Positions 7,801 to 15,850 of a DNA stretch of 24,396 bases are shown piece after piece. The translations under genes were made by a program, and so were the position numbers. Under the pieces are notes generated by a model. The model saw only the letters and a list, made by a program, of their open reading frames with translations, was not told the origin of the DNA and made no database searches. Origin of the DNA: NBML01 sp029939535 (GTDB lineage: Bacteria; Desulfobacterota; Desulfobacteria; Desulfobacterales; Desulfobacteraceae); NCBI GenBank assembly GCA_029939535.1, contig JAOZST010000047.1, positions 1-24,396 on the forward strand, written 5' to 3'. The first letter of the stretch is position 1. Each line of letters opens with the position of its first letter.

Positions 7801-8751
7801 ATGAAGACCTTTAAAATAATTGCAATTTTGGATGGCAGGCCAGGACATGAGAAACAGACGCATGGGATAATAAAAGCTCTTGAAAAATATGTTCCTGTTG
7901 AAATCACACATCTAAAAATAAAGAGTTCTTTTTTTTCGGATTGTATTAGTTGGCTAAAGACATTTTTCCGGTTTTCTTGGAAGGACATCAGAAACAGTGA
8001 TTTTGATTTTGTTATTGGTACTGGTACTCATACCCATCCCCATGTAATAAAAATCGGCAATGCTGGTGGAGCAAAAAAAATTATCTGTATGTCCCCTGCT
8101 TCATTCTTGATTAAGATGTTTGATCTTTGTTTTGTTCCAAATCATGACAGGTGTAAACCTGGTAAAAACGTTTTTTTAACTCTGGGACCGCCCAATATTT
8201 CAGAAAATAAAAATATTCATAACAATAAAAAAGGACTGATTCTTATTGGGGGACGTGATGATAAAAGCCATGTGTGGGATTCGGATAAAATTCTTGGATA
8301 TATCGAGGAGATTGTAACATCCCAGCCTTTAAATATAAACTGGACTATTTCTTCATCTCCCAGAACACCGGAAGAGACGGAGAATAAAATAAACTTCTTA
8401 GCCGACAGCATGGAGAAAGTTTCTTTTTTCCGTTTTTCCGATACCAAAAAAGGATGGGTGGAAAAACAATATGATGAATCCGGGATAGTTTGGGTTACGG
8501 CAGACAGTATGTCCATGATTTATGAATCATTAACTGCCGGCTGCACAACCTGTGTTATACCCATGGAATGGAAACAGAATAAGAATAAATTTTCTTTTAG
8601 CGAACAATACCTTTATGAGAAAAAAATAGCCATTTCCTATAATGATTGGTTGCACAATAGAGAATATTTCAAATGCGGCAAAAGCATAAATGAATCAGAT
8701 AAATGTGCAAGGGAAATTTTAAGGCTATGGCATCCCGAAAGCTTACAATAG
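7801..8751 (+). CDS. ELM1/DUF1022 family protein
   Basis: The protein of 316 residues begins with IIAILDGRPGHEKQTHG (about residues 6-22), the diagnostic motif of the family named after plant mitochondrial fission protein ELM1. It also carries GTGTHTHPHV, LIGGRDDKSHVWDSDK and WVTADSMSMIYESLTAGC. The last resembles a GT-B C-terminal donor-binding segment (V-T-x-D-S-x-S-M-x-x-E). Bacterial members commonly sit in LPS or surface polysaccharide loci and are suspected glycosyltransferase-like proteins, but the biochemical role is not settled. It is flanked by GT2 and GT4 genes, and its last codons overlap the next gene by 25 bases. No clear ribosome site precedes ATG 7801. Confidence 0.8.
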   Translation: MKTFKIIAILDGRPGHEKQTHGIIKALEKYVPVEITHLKIKSSFFSDCISWLKTFFRFSWKDIRNSDFDFVIGTGTHTHPHVIKIGNAGGAKKIICMSPASFLIKMFDLCFVPNHDRCKPGKNVFLTLGPPNISENKNIHNNKKGLILIGGRDDKSHVWDSDKILGYIEEIVTSQPLNINWTISSSPRTPEETENKINFLADSMEKVSFFRFSDTKKGWVEKQYDESGIVWVTADSMSMIYESLTAGCTTCVIPMEWKQNKNKFSFSEQYLYEKKIAISYNDWLHNREYFKCGKSINESDKCAREILRLWHPESLQ

Positions 8752-9869
8752 CTCAACTCCTTCCTGAAATGGATAGTGGCGGTGTGGAGATGGTAACCCT
8801 TGATTTCGGGTCTTTCCTGGCTGGAGAAGGACACAGGTCCATTGTTGTTTCAAAGGGGGGGCGACTTGTTCCGGAATTAGTTAAAAATGGAAGTGAGCAT
8901 ATTCCCTTTGACCATATTGGGGAGAAAAGCCCAAGATGCTTACAATATATCCCGAGGCTCAGGGCATTTCTGCTGAGGGAAAAAGTGGATGTTCTTCATT
9001 TAAGATCCAGGCTTCCTGCATGGATCGGTTATCTTGCATGGAAAAGTATCCCTGCAAATAAAAGGCCGTTGTTGATTACAACATTTCACGGCTTCTATTC
9101 AATTAACAAGTACAGCAAAATAATGACAAAAGGGCGAAAGATAATAGCAATTTCCAATGTCATTGCAGATCATATAAAAAAAGAATATCACATTTCTGAA
9201 AATCGCATTAAGATAATATATGAAGGAATAGATGAAAAAAAATTTGATTCCGGTGCAATTGACAAGAAAAGGCTTGATAAGGTTCAGGAACAATGGGGTA
9301 TTGATAAGTCAGGCCCTTTGGTGATTCTTTTGCCGGCACGTATCACAAGGCTTAAAGGCCATGATATTTTTATAGAAAGCCTGAGCAGGATAAGATCAGC
9401 AAACTGGATTGCCATTTGTGCAGGCAGCAGTGATTTGAAATCATCATATTTAAACGATCTCAAGGCAATGGTTTTAAATAAAGGATTGAAAAATCGCATA
9501 TTATTCCCTGGTCATTGTGATGATATGCCGGCTGCAATAAAATTATCCGGTATTGTTATCTCCACTTCTTGTGAACCGGAATCTTTTGGCAGGGTTGCAG
9601 TTGAAGCTCAATCAATGAACAAACCTGTTATTGCCACAGCCCACGGAGGTTCAGTCGAAACAATAAGCCATAACAAGACCGGGATTCTTGTAAAACCCGG
9701 GAATATAGAAGATATGGCCAATGCAATTAAGAAAATTATTGAGAATAAAGAACTATACTCTGCTTTATGTTTACATGGAAGATCCCGGATAATGAAGAGG
9801 TTTACAAAAAAAGTAATGTGTGAGAAGACTCTGGAGTTGTATTTGGATAACCTCAAGCATCCGGCTTGA
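8727..9869 (+). CDS. GT4 family glycosyltransferase
   Basis: Predicted GT-B retaining glycosyltransferase acting on LPS core or O-chain at the cytoplasmic face. From ATG 8727 the protein has 380 residues. It shows GGVEM (18-22), the TTFHGF segment (118-123), AISNVIADHI (141-150), the donor-domain motif LPARITRLKGHDIF (R205, K210) and the E-x7-E motif ESFGRVAVE (285-293). In the GT4 family the E-x7-E glutamates contact the donor sugar. An in-frame ATG at 8703 would add eight residues and overlap the ELM1-like gene more deeply. ATG 8727 is preferred because the family usually starts just before the first beta strand (KLTIAQLLPE). It is the last gene of the plus-strand LPS arm. Sugar specificity is unknown. 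Confidence 0.85.
   Translation: MASRKLTIAQLLPEMDSGGVEMVTLDFGSFLAGEGHRSIVVSKGGRLVPELVKNGSEHIPFDHIGEKSPRCLQYIPRLRAFLLREKVDVLHLRSRLPAWIGYLAWKSIPANKRPLLITTFHGFYSINKYSKIMTKGRKIIAISNVIADHIKKEYHISENRIKIIYEGIDEKKFDSGAIDKKRLDKVQEQWGIDKSGPLVILLPARITRLKGHDIFIESLSRIRSANWIAICAGSSDLKSSYLNDLKAMVLNKGLKNRILFPGHCDDMPAAIKLSGIVISTSCEPESFGRVAVEAQSMNKPVIATAHGGSVETISHNKTGILVKPGNIEDMANAIKKIIENKELYSALCLHGRSRIMKRFTKKVMCEKTLELYLDNLKHPA
9853..9869. terminator. Possible hairpin at the convergent LPS junction
   Basis: TCAAGC (9853-9858), loop ATCCG and GCTTGA (9864-9869) form a perfect 6-bp stem that ends exactly on the GT4 stop codon, four bases before the stop of the opposing methyltransferase gene. There is no clean T-run on either side (only a loose TTTGTTTT on the plus strand), so this is at best a weak bidirectional terminator. 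Confidence 0.25.
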
Positions 9870-9873
9870 CAGC

Positions 9874-10602
9874 TCAGTTTGTTTTCTGGTTTGTGTTCCT
9901 TGCAAAAACCCGAAGGTTTGGTTTGAACATTGGGTGGAAAAACAATATTTTCAGTTGATATTCATTAAAAAGAATTTTTATCAGTTTTTTGTTAAAAAAA
10001 CCTATGTGTTCTGGAGGTTGGACTTCCTTCCATTCCATGAAATTTTTAGGGACTCTAAAGTGTCCTGCATCCGGTGTGGTTAAATATAACAAACCTTCCT
10101 TTTTAAGTAATTTTTTGATGGATTTCATAAACCCGTGTACATCTGTTAAATGTTCTATTACCTCAGAACATAAAATCAAGTCAAATTTTTTTCCTTGTTC
10201 AGCAAGCTCAGTTGAAGTCATATTATAATAATTGTTATCAGGGAATAATCTTCTGGCATGGTGTATTGCATCCGGGCTTACATCAATTCCTGTAGCATTA
10301 AGACCATAGGTCCTTGCCGCTTCAGCGCCAAAACCGATATTGCATCCAATATCAAGAAAATCTTTACCTTTTATGAATTTTGTCAAAAACCAAAGCTTTC
10401 TTTTAAAGCGTTTTAGTTTCCAGCTCATATTTTTCAGGTTTCTTTTGTTTCCTTCATAAATATCATACACCTTTTTCATCTGCTCTTCAGTGGGGTATGG
10501 AGTCATATAGTAAAAACCACAGGATTTGCATTTTACAATTGTACAATCATTTTTTTTCCCGATTATTTCATATTCTTTTCTTTTACAATAATAGCAATTC
10601 AT
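9874..10602 (-). CDS. Class I SAM methyltransferase with N-terminal zinc-ribbon-like motif
   Basis: A Rossmann-type methyltransferase of 242 residues. Motif I is LDIGCNIG (83-90), the acidic ribose contact lies in GIDVSP (105-110), and motif IV-like SEVIEHLTD lies at 146-154. The N-terminus carries CYYC (C3, C6) and CKSC (C25, C28), which together look like a zinc ribbon. Proteins of this layout are frequent in polysaccharide loci and are usually assigned to sugar or polymer-end methylation. The exact substrate cannot be told. It is the last gene of the minus-strand LPS operon, 15 bases after the ligase gene, and ends four bases from the opposing GT4 gene. Methylation of the O-chain terminus or of a core sugar is a reasonable guess. 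Confidence 0.8.
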   Translation of the reverse strand: MNCYYCKRKEYEIIGKKNDCTIVKCKSCGFYYMTPYPTEEQMKKVYDIYEGNKRNLKNMSWKLKRFKRKLWFLTKFIKGKDFLDIGCNIGFGAEAARTYGLNATGIDVSPDAIHHARRLFPDNNYYNMTSTELAEQGKKFDLILCSEVIEHLTDVHGFMKSIKKLLKKEGLLYLTTPDAGHFRVPKNFMEWKEVQPPEHIGFFNKKLIKILFNEYQLKILFFHPMFKPNLRVFARNTNQKTN

Positions 10603-10617
10603 GGGAATAAGATCATC

Positions 10618-11844
10618 CTAGGTGGATTGTTTCTGGGTAACGCTATCCCTCGCAGAAACACAAACAATAATAAATGATGCCAATGCAAGATACCATCCTG
10701 TATAGATACTGAACCCTGCCGAGGATATAACAAAATACAATAAAGGCCAACTTATAAAACCGATATGGTGTGATGATATATTATTAAATGTTGATTTTAA
10801 TACAACAACAGACAACCATGCTGAACAGATAAATCCAGTGATCCCTGTGCATGATAAGATTTGAAGAATGTTATTGTGGGCATGGTAAATGACCATTTTG
10901 AGATAGTATTGTTTTCCATTGGGGGCGATATATGGTTGGATATCTGATTCTTCAATAAGTTCTGCAATTGCACTCACATAGGATGATATGCCTGCACCAA
11001 AAAAAGGATTGTCATAAAACAATAAAAAAGAGGCTTTCCAGATGAAAATTCTGTCATAGAAAGAAGAGAGGTCCATGAAATTATTATTGGCATAAAGATA
11101 ATAAGCAAAACAGATAGAAGCAGTTAGCCCAAAGAAAATCAATAAATAGTTTTTTTTCTTGATCATGAAAACTAATAGCACAAACAAGAAGCTGCTCAAT
11201 AGAGCCAGGTGGATTGTCCGAATGTGGAATAATGACAAGAAATATAAATTTGTAACCGCTGCAATGAAAATTATTATCCTGGTTTGGTTTTTTTGTGTAG
11301 TATCAAAAATAGCCCATGTAAGAAAAAAAAGAGAATAAAATGCCAGCATACTTGGATACCGAACACCCTCTTTTTCTTTTCCAAGATACCTTTCAATGGG
11401 TTTCCCCATGAAATCAAAGTCAAATACATGTACAAAAACAATATTCAGTATTGCATAAACAGATCCGGCAATAATTCCCCAAAAAAGATATCTAAATACA
11501 GGAAATCTTTTGGATGTTTCGACCATTGCTGCTATGAAAAGCAGGTGCCTTATGATCAAAACATCATGGATGTAGCCTTTGTCACCGCTTCCATTTAAAA
11601 TAACACTGATAAGAATTGAAATGTATAATGCAATCAATGCTTTAATTAGGGGTTGTTTGATTAGGGCCTTCAGGGAATTTTTTTTAAATTTGATTTGTCC
11701 TGCAAACCATATAAGTGAGGTTACGGCTGTTATTGACTCAAAACCACTTGGCCCCAGCATGATTCCAAGGGGGAGAAGAGCCCCTGCAATTGCAACATAT
11801 TTATCAAAGTTTTCCTGTTCGCTTTTATTTCTGACTATATCCAA
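10618..11844 (-). CDS. O-antigen ligase/polymerase family protein (WaaL-like)
   Basis: A membrane protein of 408 residues with about eleven or twelve hydrophobic segments and one larger periplasmic loop (about 285-320). That loop precedes HAHNNILQIL (321-330). RIFIWKASFLLFYDNPFFGAG lies at 265-285, split by short spans in this description: R265, W269 and NPFFGAG 279-285. The R...NPFxGxG plus H-x-H-N pattern is the Wzy_C signature shared by O-antigen ligases (WaaL) and polymerases (Wzy). Its position among core genes, beside the LpxL-like gene, favours a ligase. The start is TTG 11844, with AAGGA ten bases upstream that overlaps the stop codon of the preceding gene. No ATG is available before residue 29, which lies after the first part of helix 1. 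Confidence 0.75.
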   Translation of the reverse strand: MDIVRNKSEQENFDKYVAIAGALLPLGIMLGPSGFESITAVTSLIWFAGQIKFKKNSLKALIKQPLIKALIALYISILISVILNGSGDKGYIHDVLIIRHLLFIAAMVETSKRFPVFRYLFWGIIAGSVYAILNIVFVHVFDFDFMGKPIERYLGKEKEGVRYPSMLAFYSLFFLTWAIFDTTQKNQTRIIIFIAAVTNLYFLSLFHIRTIHLALLSSFLFVLLVFMIKKKNYLLIFFGLTASICFAYYLYANNNFMDLSSFYDRIFIWKASFLLFYDNPFFGAGISSYVSAIAELIEESDIQPYIAPNGKQYYLKMVIYHAHNNILQILSCTGITGFICSAWLSVVVLKSTFNNISSHHIGFISWPLLYFVISSAGFSIYTGWYLALASFIIVCVSARDSVTQKQST

Positions 11845-11858
11845 TTAATTACAATTCC

Positions 11859-12758
11859 TTATTTTTCCGGGATGATACTATAGGGTTTTGTTTTCCATCT
11901 GTTATGAACCCAGAAATATTGATCAGGATATTTTCTTACCATTGTTTCAATTGCAGATGTATAATTCTGTGTATTGTTTTCAATGTCCTTGATCTCGTCT
12001 CCTGTGGATTGTAAAGGAATCTCAGGTAAAAATTCCACCACATAGGAATTATTTGTTTTAGCAATATACATGGGCACAACCAATGCTTTAGTTCTCATGG
12101 CAAGAACAGCCATCCCTTTGTTGGTGCACGCAGGTCTACCAAAGAAATCAACAAAAACTCCATTGTACCAATCCGCATTCTGGTCAAGTAAAGTTCCCAC
12201 AACATTTTTGTTCCTTAAAATAGTATCAATTTTTTTAGCAGCACCTCTTAAGGGGATCATGGTTACTCCAAATCTCTGTCTTTCCTCAAGCATCAGCCTT
12301 TCCAAGGGTTGGAAATCAAATTTTCTATATGCACCATACATTTTATAATCAGGGTCATTACCAAATGCTCCCACTAGAAGTTCAAAATTGCCCATGTGAC
12401 CTGTCAAAAGAAGCACCCCTCTGTCTTTTTGAAGAGCATTCTTAAGATTTTCATATCCTTTAATCGTATAATTTTTTAATAATTCCTCCTGCTCCATTCT
12501 AAAAGCCCATGCAATATCAAAAATCATATGGGCAGTATTCTTGAAAACTTGTTTGCCGAGTTTTAAAACTTGCTTTTGGGAAAGTTCTGATTTATATGCC
12601 CTGGAAATATTTTCCAGGGCGATATTTTTATGACGTTTGTCAATTTTAAACCAAAGGAGTCCAATCATATCAGAACAAAATTTTGCCACTTGCCTGGGGA
12701 GAAATCCCAATACGATAATAAAAAGTTTAAGTGATTTATAAAATATTTCATTGCCCAT
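11859..12758 (-). CDS. Lipid A secondary acyltransferase, LpxL/HtrB type
   Basis: Predicted Kdo-dependent acyltransferase that adds a secondary fatty acyl chain to lipid A at the inner membrane. The 299-residue protein has a hydrophobic N-terminal anchor (about 9-22), the catalytic H-x4-E motif in TGHMGNFE (H121, E126), LDQNADW (191-197) and the FFGRPACTNKG segment (205-215), all typical of the LpxL/LpxM superfamily. Which acyl position or chain length it uses cannot be read from the sequence. It sits between a GT4 gene and the ligase in the minus-strand operon. No strong ribosome site precedes ATG 12758. The 38-base spacer to the upstream gene is within operon range. Confidence 0.85.
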   Translation of the reverse strand: MGNEIFYKSLKLFIIVLGFLPRQVAKFCSDMIGLLWFKIDKRHKNIALENISRAYKSELSQKQVLKLGKQVFKNTAHMIFDIAWAFRMEQEELLKNYTIKGYENLKNALQKDRGVLLLTGHMGNFELLVGAFGNDPDYKMYGAYRKFDFQPLERLMLEERQRFGVTMIPLRGAAKKIDTILRNKNVVGTLLDQNADWYNGVFVDFFGRPACTNKGMAVLAMRTKALVVPMYIAKTNNSYVVEFLPEIPLQSTGDEIKDIENNTQNYTSAIETMVRKYPDQYFWVHNRWKTKPYSIIPEK

Positions 12759-12796
12759 TATTCATTCAACTTTGTCTGTTTTGAATTTGTACCATT

Positions 12797-13951
12797 TTAA
12801 AAAAGGTATTGTTTCTCCAGCTTTACCTGGTGCAGCCTATAGATTCGAATGATATCCCGGCCCATGGCATCAATGGTGTGGTTTTTTTTTACTTTTTTCC
12901 TTGCCAGGTGAACCCTTTCCAGAGTTGCAGCTTCCTGGTTCAGGGTTTGTAAAATTCTATCCGCAAGTTCTTCAGGGTCCTGGGGATCAAAGAGCAGGCC
13001 AGTTTTTTTGTTGTCAATGATATCTGTTATCCCGCCGCTTTTTGAACCAATAACAGGGCAGGAAGCATACATGGCCTCCAGCAATGCCTGGGGCACCCCT
13101 TCAAAGGGGATCCCGTTTTTGTTTCTGGAAGCAAGGATCTTACAGTCAAACGCCCGGTAATAGAGCCATACATCCTCTTTAAAACCAGTGAAATGAACCC
13201 TGTTTTCTATTTTGAGGCCCCGGGCAAGGGTTTTAAGCTCGGCCAGGTATTCCGGGGTCCCATCTCCCACAATGGCAATATGGTGGGGGATATCAGACTT
13301 GATCAGTTTAAAGGCCTTTAAAATCGTACCCACGCCCTTGTCTTTGGAAACTCTTCCGCTGAATCCCAGGAAACGGGTGTCAGGGTCAAGGTCTAATTCC
13401 AGGGCAAGGTTTTTCCGGGCCTCATCTCTTGGTATGAGGGTTTCAGGTTCAATGATGCCGCTGGGCATGGAAAAAATTTCCATACCATTGAGCTTGAAGA
13501 CCTTTTGAAGGTGTTTAGTGGTATAATCTGCTGTGGTAAAAATATAATGGCTCAGTTTTTTATATATCTGTCTGTTATACCAGGTGTTCCTGACATGGGC
13601 AGATATATGACGGGAAAGTATGCGGCAGGGTACTCCTGTCTTCAGGGCTGCTTTTAGAGCTATTTTTGAGTCAGCATTGCCATGGGTGTTGACAATGTGG
13701 GGCTGTTCATTGATAAAGATTTTTTTGAGCAGATTGTAATCCCTGACCATGCCAAAACGCTTGAAGGAGATACCATGGACATGGAGTCTGTGTTCTTTGG
13801 CTCTTTTATAAAGGGGAGTGTCCCTGGGAGCCACTATCACCACCTGGTGACCTTTTTTTGCCATCCACAGGGATTCATTTAAAATTCGTTTTTCCAGTCC
13901 GCCCCAGCCAGTATGACAGGTGGTATGCACTATTTTGTAAAGTGATCGCAT
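12797..13951 (-). CDS. GT4 family glycosyltransferase
   Basis: A 384-residue GT-B glycosyltransferase. The N-terminal domain starts with a GWGGLEKRI loop (15-23). The donor domain has GFSGRVSKDKGV (196-207) with the Arg and Lys that contact the nucleotide diphosphate. AIVGDGTP lies at 226-233, and the E-x7-E motif EGVPQALLE at 284-292. It most likely adds a sugar to the LPS core near Kdo. Its start codon lies four bases after the kdsB stop with no ribosome site of its own, so translation is probably coupled to kdsB. This tight link to the Kdo8N genes hints at a role in the inner core (inference). Donor sugar is unknown. Confidence 0.85.
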   Translation of the reverse strand: MRSLYKIVHTTCHTGWGGLEKRILNESLWMAKKGHQVVIVAPRDTPLYKRAKEHRLHVHGISFKRFGMVRDYNLLKKIFINEQPHIVNTHGNADSKIALKAALKTGVPCRILSRHISAHVRNTWYNRQIYKKLSHYIFTTADYTTKHLQKVFKLNGMEIFSMPSGIIEPETLIPRDEARKNLALELDLDPDTRFLGFSGRVSKDKGVGTILKAFKLIKSDIPHHIAIVGDGTPEYLAELKTLARGLKIENRVHFTGFKEDVWLYYRAFDCKILASRNKNGIPFEGVPQALLEAMYASCPVIGSKSGGITDIIDNKKTGLLFDPQDPEELADRILQTLNQEAATLERVHLARKKVKKNHTIDAMGRDIIRIYRLHQVKLEKQYLF

Positions 13952-13955
13952 GGGG

Positions 13956-14690
13956 TCAGGCGTTTAGCAGCTTTGCCTCTATCCTTTCAATATCCTGGGG
14001 AAGGTCAATTTCAGGTGAATCATGATTTGTGATCACTACCTTTATCCGGTATCCAAACTCAAGCACTCTTAATTGTTCAAGTTTTTCCACGTTTTCCCAG
14101 GTGCCTGTGGGCAGGGTGACTATTTTGTCCAGAAAGCTTTTTTTATAGGCATAAAACCCCAGGTGCTTGTAAAAGTCAACTTTTGTTTCCCTGTCCCTGG
14201 GATAGGGGATCTGGGCCCGGGAAAAATACAGGGCAAATCCATTCCTGTCAAATGTTACCTTTACATCCTTGGGATCGGTGATTTCCCGTTTGTCCTGGAT
14301 TTTAAAGGCAAGGGTGGACATAACAAGGTCCGGGTCATCCCCAAAGGGAAGGATCATCTCATCCAGGGCCAGGGGATTGAACACAGGCTGATCTCCCTGG
14401 ATATTCACAATGATTTCATGGGGCGAAAGATCCAGTAAATTTGCAGTTTCAGCCACACGGTCAGTCCCTGACCGGCATGAATCAGAGGTCATTATTGCCT
14501 GTCCTCCAAATGCTTCTACAGCTTTTAATATCCGGTCATCATCCGTTGCCACAACAGTGCGGGTTATAATGGAAGATTTCCGGGTTTGTTCATAGACCCG
14601 CTGTATCATGGATTTACCGGCAATCAAAGCAAGGGGTTTTCCTTCAAACCTGCTGGACCCGTAACGGGATGGAATTACAGCAATTGTCAT
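13956..14690 (-). CDS. kdsB: CMP-Kdo synthetase, probable Kdo8N-specific KdsB
   Basis: Cytidylyltransferase that couples CTP to a 3-deoxy-octulosonate sugar, giving the CMP-activated donor for WaaA. The 244-residue protein has IPSRYGSSRFEGKPLA (6-21), VVATDDDRI (46-54), SGTDR (74-78), NIQGDQP (96-102), YKHLGFYAY (174-182) and DSPEIDLPQDI (224-234). Standard KdsB has GDEP and usually YxHIG. Gln at 101 and Leu-Gly in KHLG are, to my recollection, features of the Shewanella enzyme that prefers 8-amino-3,8-dideoxy-Kdo. The location next to kdnB and kdnA supports that specificity. The gap to kdnB is 11 bases; AGAAG precedes the ATG weakly. General KdsB assignment is secure; the 8-amino preference is inferred. 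Confidence 0.88.
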   Translation of the reverse strand: MTIAVIPSRYGSSRFEGKPLALIAGKSMIQRVYEQTRKSSIITRTVVATDDDRILKAVEAFGGQAIMTSDSCRSGTDRVAETANLLDLSPHEIIVNIQGDQPVFNPLALDEMILPFGDDPDLVMSTLAFKIQDKREITDPKDVKVTFDRNGFALYFSRAQIPYPRDRETKVDFYKHLGFYAYKKSFLDKIVTLPTGTWENVEKLEQLRVLEFGYRIKVVITNHDSPEIDLPQDIERIEAKLLNA

Positions 14691-14701
14691 GTTCGGTCTT
14701 C

Positions 14702-15769
14702 TTATATTTTAAGGAACAAAGATCTGGCCTTGTCCCGGGTCATGATAGTTTTCCAGTCTTTACCCAGACAGTTTTCCCAGAGGGGATCGAGTCCCAGGGC
14801 CACGGTGATCATTGTCTCCATCTGGTCTTCAGTAAGATCCCGGGTTAATCCCCTGGGGATGTCCACCTTGGATTTTTCCATCATGGTCCGGAATTCTTTA
14901 ACCCCTGCAGGGTAGTATTCTTCAAGGACATCAAAGGTGATGCAGCAGCCAATGCCGTGGTGGGTTCCCAGAACATAGGACAGACCATAGGACAGGGCGT
15001 GGCAGGCCCCTACCTGGGAATAGGCAATGCTCATTCCTCCGAAAAATGAGGCCATCATTAATTTATCATCTTTGTCAGCATGGTCATCGAGAAAAACCTG
15101 TCGACACAGTTCCAGTGATTTTTCTCCATAGGACTTGGAAAATTCATTGAGATAGGTCCCTTCCAGGGATTCCACACAATGGATATAACAATCCATGCCC
15201 GTATAAAAATGCTGGTTTTTGGGCACATCCTTTATTAATTCAGGATCCAGGACCACCTGGTCAAAGACCGTATAATCGGAATTCATGCCCAGCTTTTTTT
15301 CAGGTCCGGTGAGTACGGTTGTTCTTGATACCTCGGCCCCGGTTCCGGAAAGGGTTGGCACGGCAGCATGGTAAATGGCTGGATTTTTAATCAAATCCCA
15401 TCCCTGGTAAAGGGTGGAAGAACCTTCATTGGTAAGCATCAGGGCAATGGCCTTGGCAAGGTCCATGCTGCTGCCGCCCCCAATGCCGATAATGGCACAA
15501 GGCAGGGTGGATCTGGTGTTTTTTACTTCAAGGGTGAGCTTGTCCACATAGGAGGTCTTGGGTTCATCATCCACGTTGACCCATAACAGCAGGTCATTGT
15601 CCTGGAGGGGTATCCTTTTTTCCAGGGCTTTTCCTTTAAAAACATCATCAGTGACAAAAACTGCCCAGTCATCCTTTTGGGTCCTCTGTTCTTCTATGAT
15701 TTCGTCCAGTTGTGAAAAACAGCCCCTTCCAAATATTACCCTGGGAACCAGTTTGAAATTTCTAAACAT
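14702..15769 (-). CDS. kdnB: Kdo 8-oxidase KdnB (iron-type alcohol dehydrogenase family)
   Basis: Group III, metal-dependent alcohol dehydrogenase of 355 residues, predicted to oxidise the C8 hydroxyl of Kdo to the aldehyde with NAD(P) in the cytosol. This is the first step to Kdo8N. It shows the dinucleotide loop GGGSSMD (97-103), PTLSGTGAE (138-146) and the metal ligands D193, H197 (GMDCYIH), H257 (CHALSYG) and H271 (GTHHG). An ordinary Fe-ADH reading is possible from the domain alone. The KdnB call rests on its place between a KdnA-like aminotransferase and kdsB, the known Shewanella arrangement. The ribosome site AAAGGA lies 6-7 bases before ATG 15769, inside the last unit of a 16-bp periodic repeat. 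Confidence 0.85.
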   Translation of the reverse strand: MFRNFKLVPRVIFGRGCFSQLDEIIEEQRTQKDDWAVFVTDDVFKGKALEKRIPLQDNDLLLWVNVDDEPKTSYVDKLTLEVKNTRSTLPCAIIGIGGGSSMDLAKAIALMLTNEGSSTLYQGWDLIKNPAIYHAAVPTLSGTGAEVSRTTVLTGPEKKLGMNSDYTVFDQVVLDPELIKDVPKNQHFYTGMDCYIHCVESLEGTYLNEFSKSYGEKSLELCRQVFLDDHADKDDKLMMASFFGGMSIAYSQVGACHALSYGLSYVLGTHHGIGCCITFDVLEEYYPAGVKEFRTMMEKSKVDIPRGLTRDLTEDQMETMITVALGLDPLWENCLGKDWKTIMTRDKARSLFLKI

Positions 15770-15772
15770 GAC

Positions 15773-15850
15773 TTGTCCTTTAAATGACTTATTCTTTAAA
15801 TAAATTCTTTTTTAAATGGCCTGTTTTTTTAAGTGCATTATTCTTTAAAT
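15773..15850. repeat. 16-bp periodic repeat between kdnA and kdnB
   Basis: Five copies of the core TTTAAAT (plus-strand view; the fourth is TTTAAGT) start at 15779, 15795, 15811, 15828 and 15844. Spacing is 16, 16, 17 and 16. The best-kept units read TTATTCTTTAAAT exactly at 15789-15801 and 15838-15850. The outer copy at 15838 encodes the last residues and stop codon of kdnA (Ser-Phe-Lys-Glu-stop). The copy nearest kdnB carries its ribosome binding site. The array looks like degenerate tandem duplication of the kdnA 3' end. Confidence 0.7.

Noticed and set aside
14702..15769. Ordinary alcohol or butanol dehydrogenase
   Set aside because: The domain alone would allow it, but position between a KdnA-type aminotransferase and kdsB makes Kdo oxidation much more likely.
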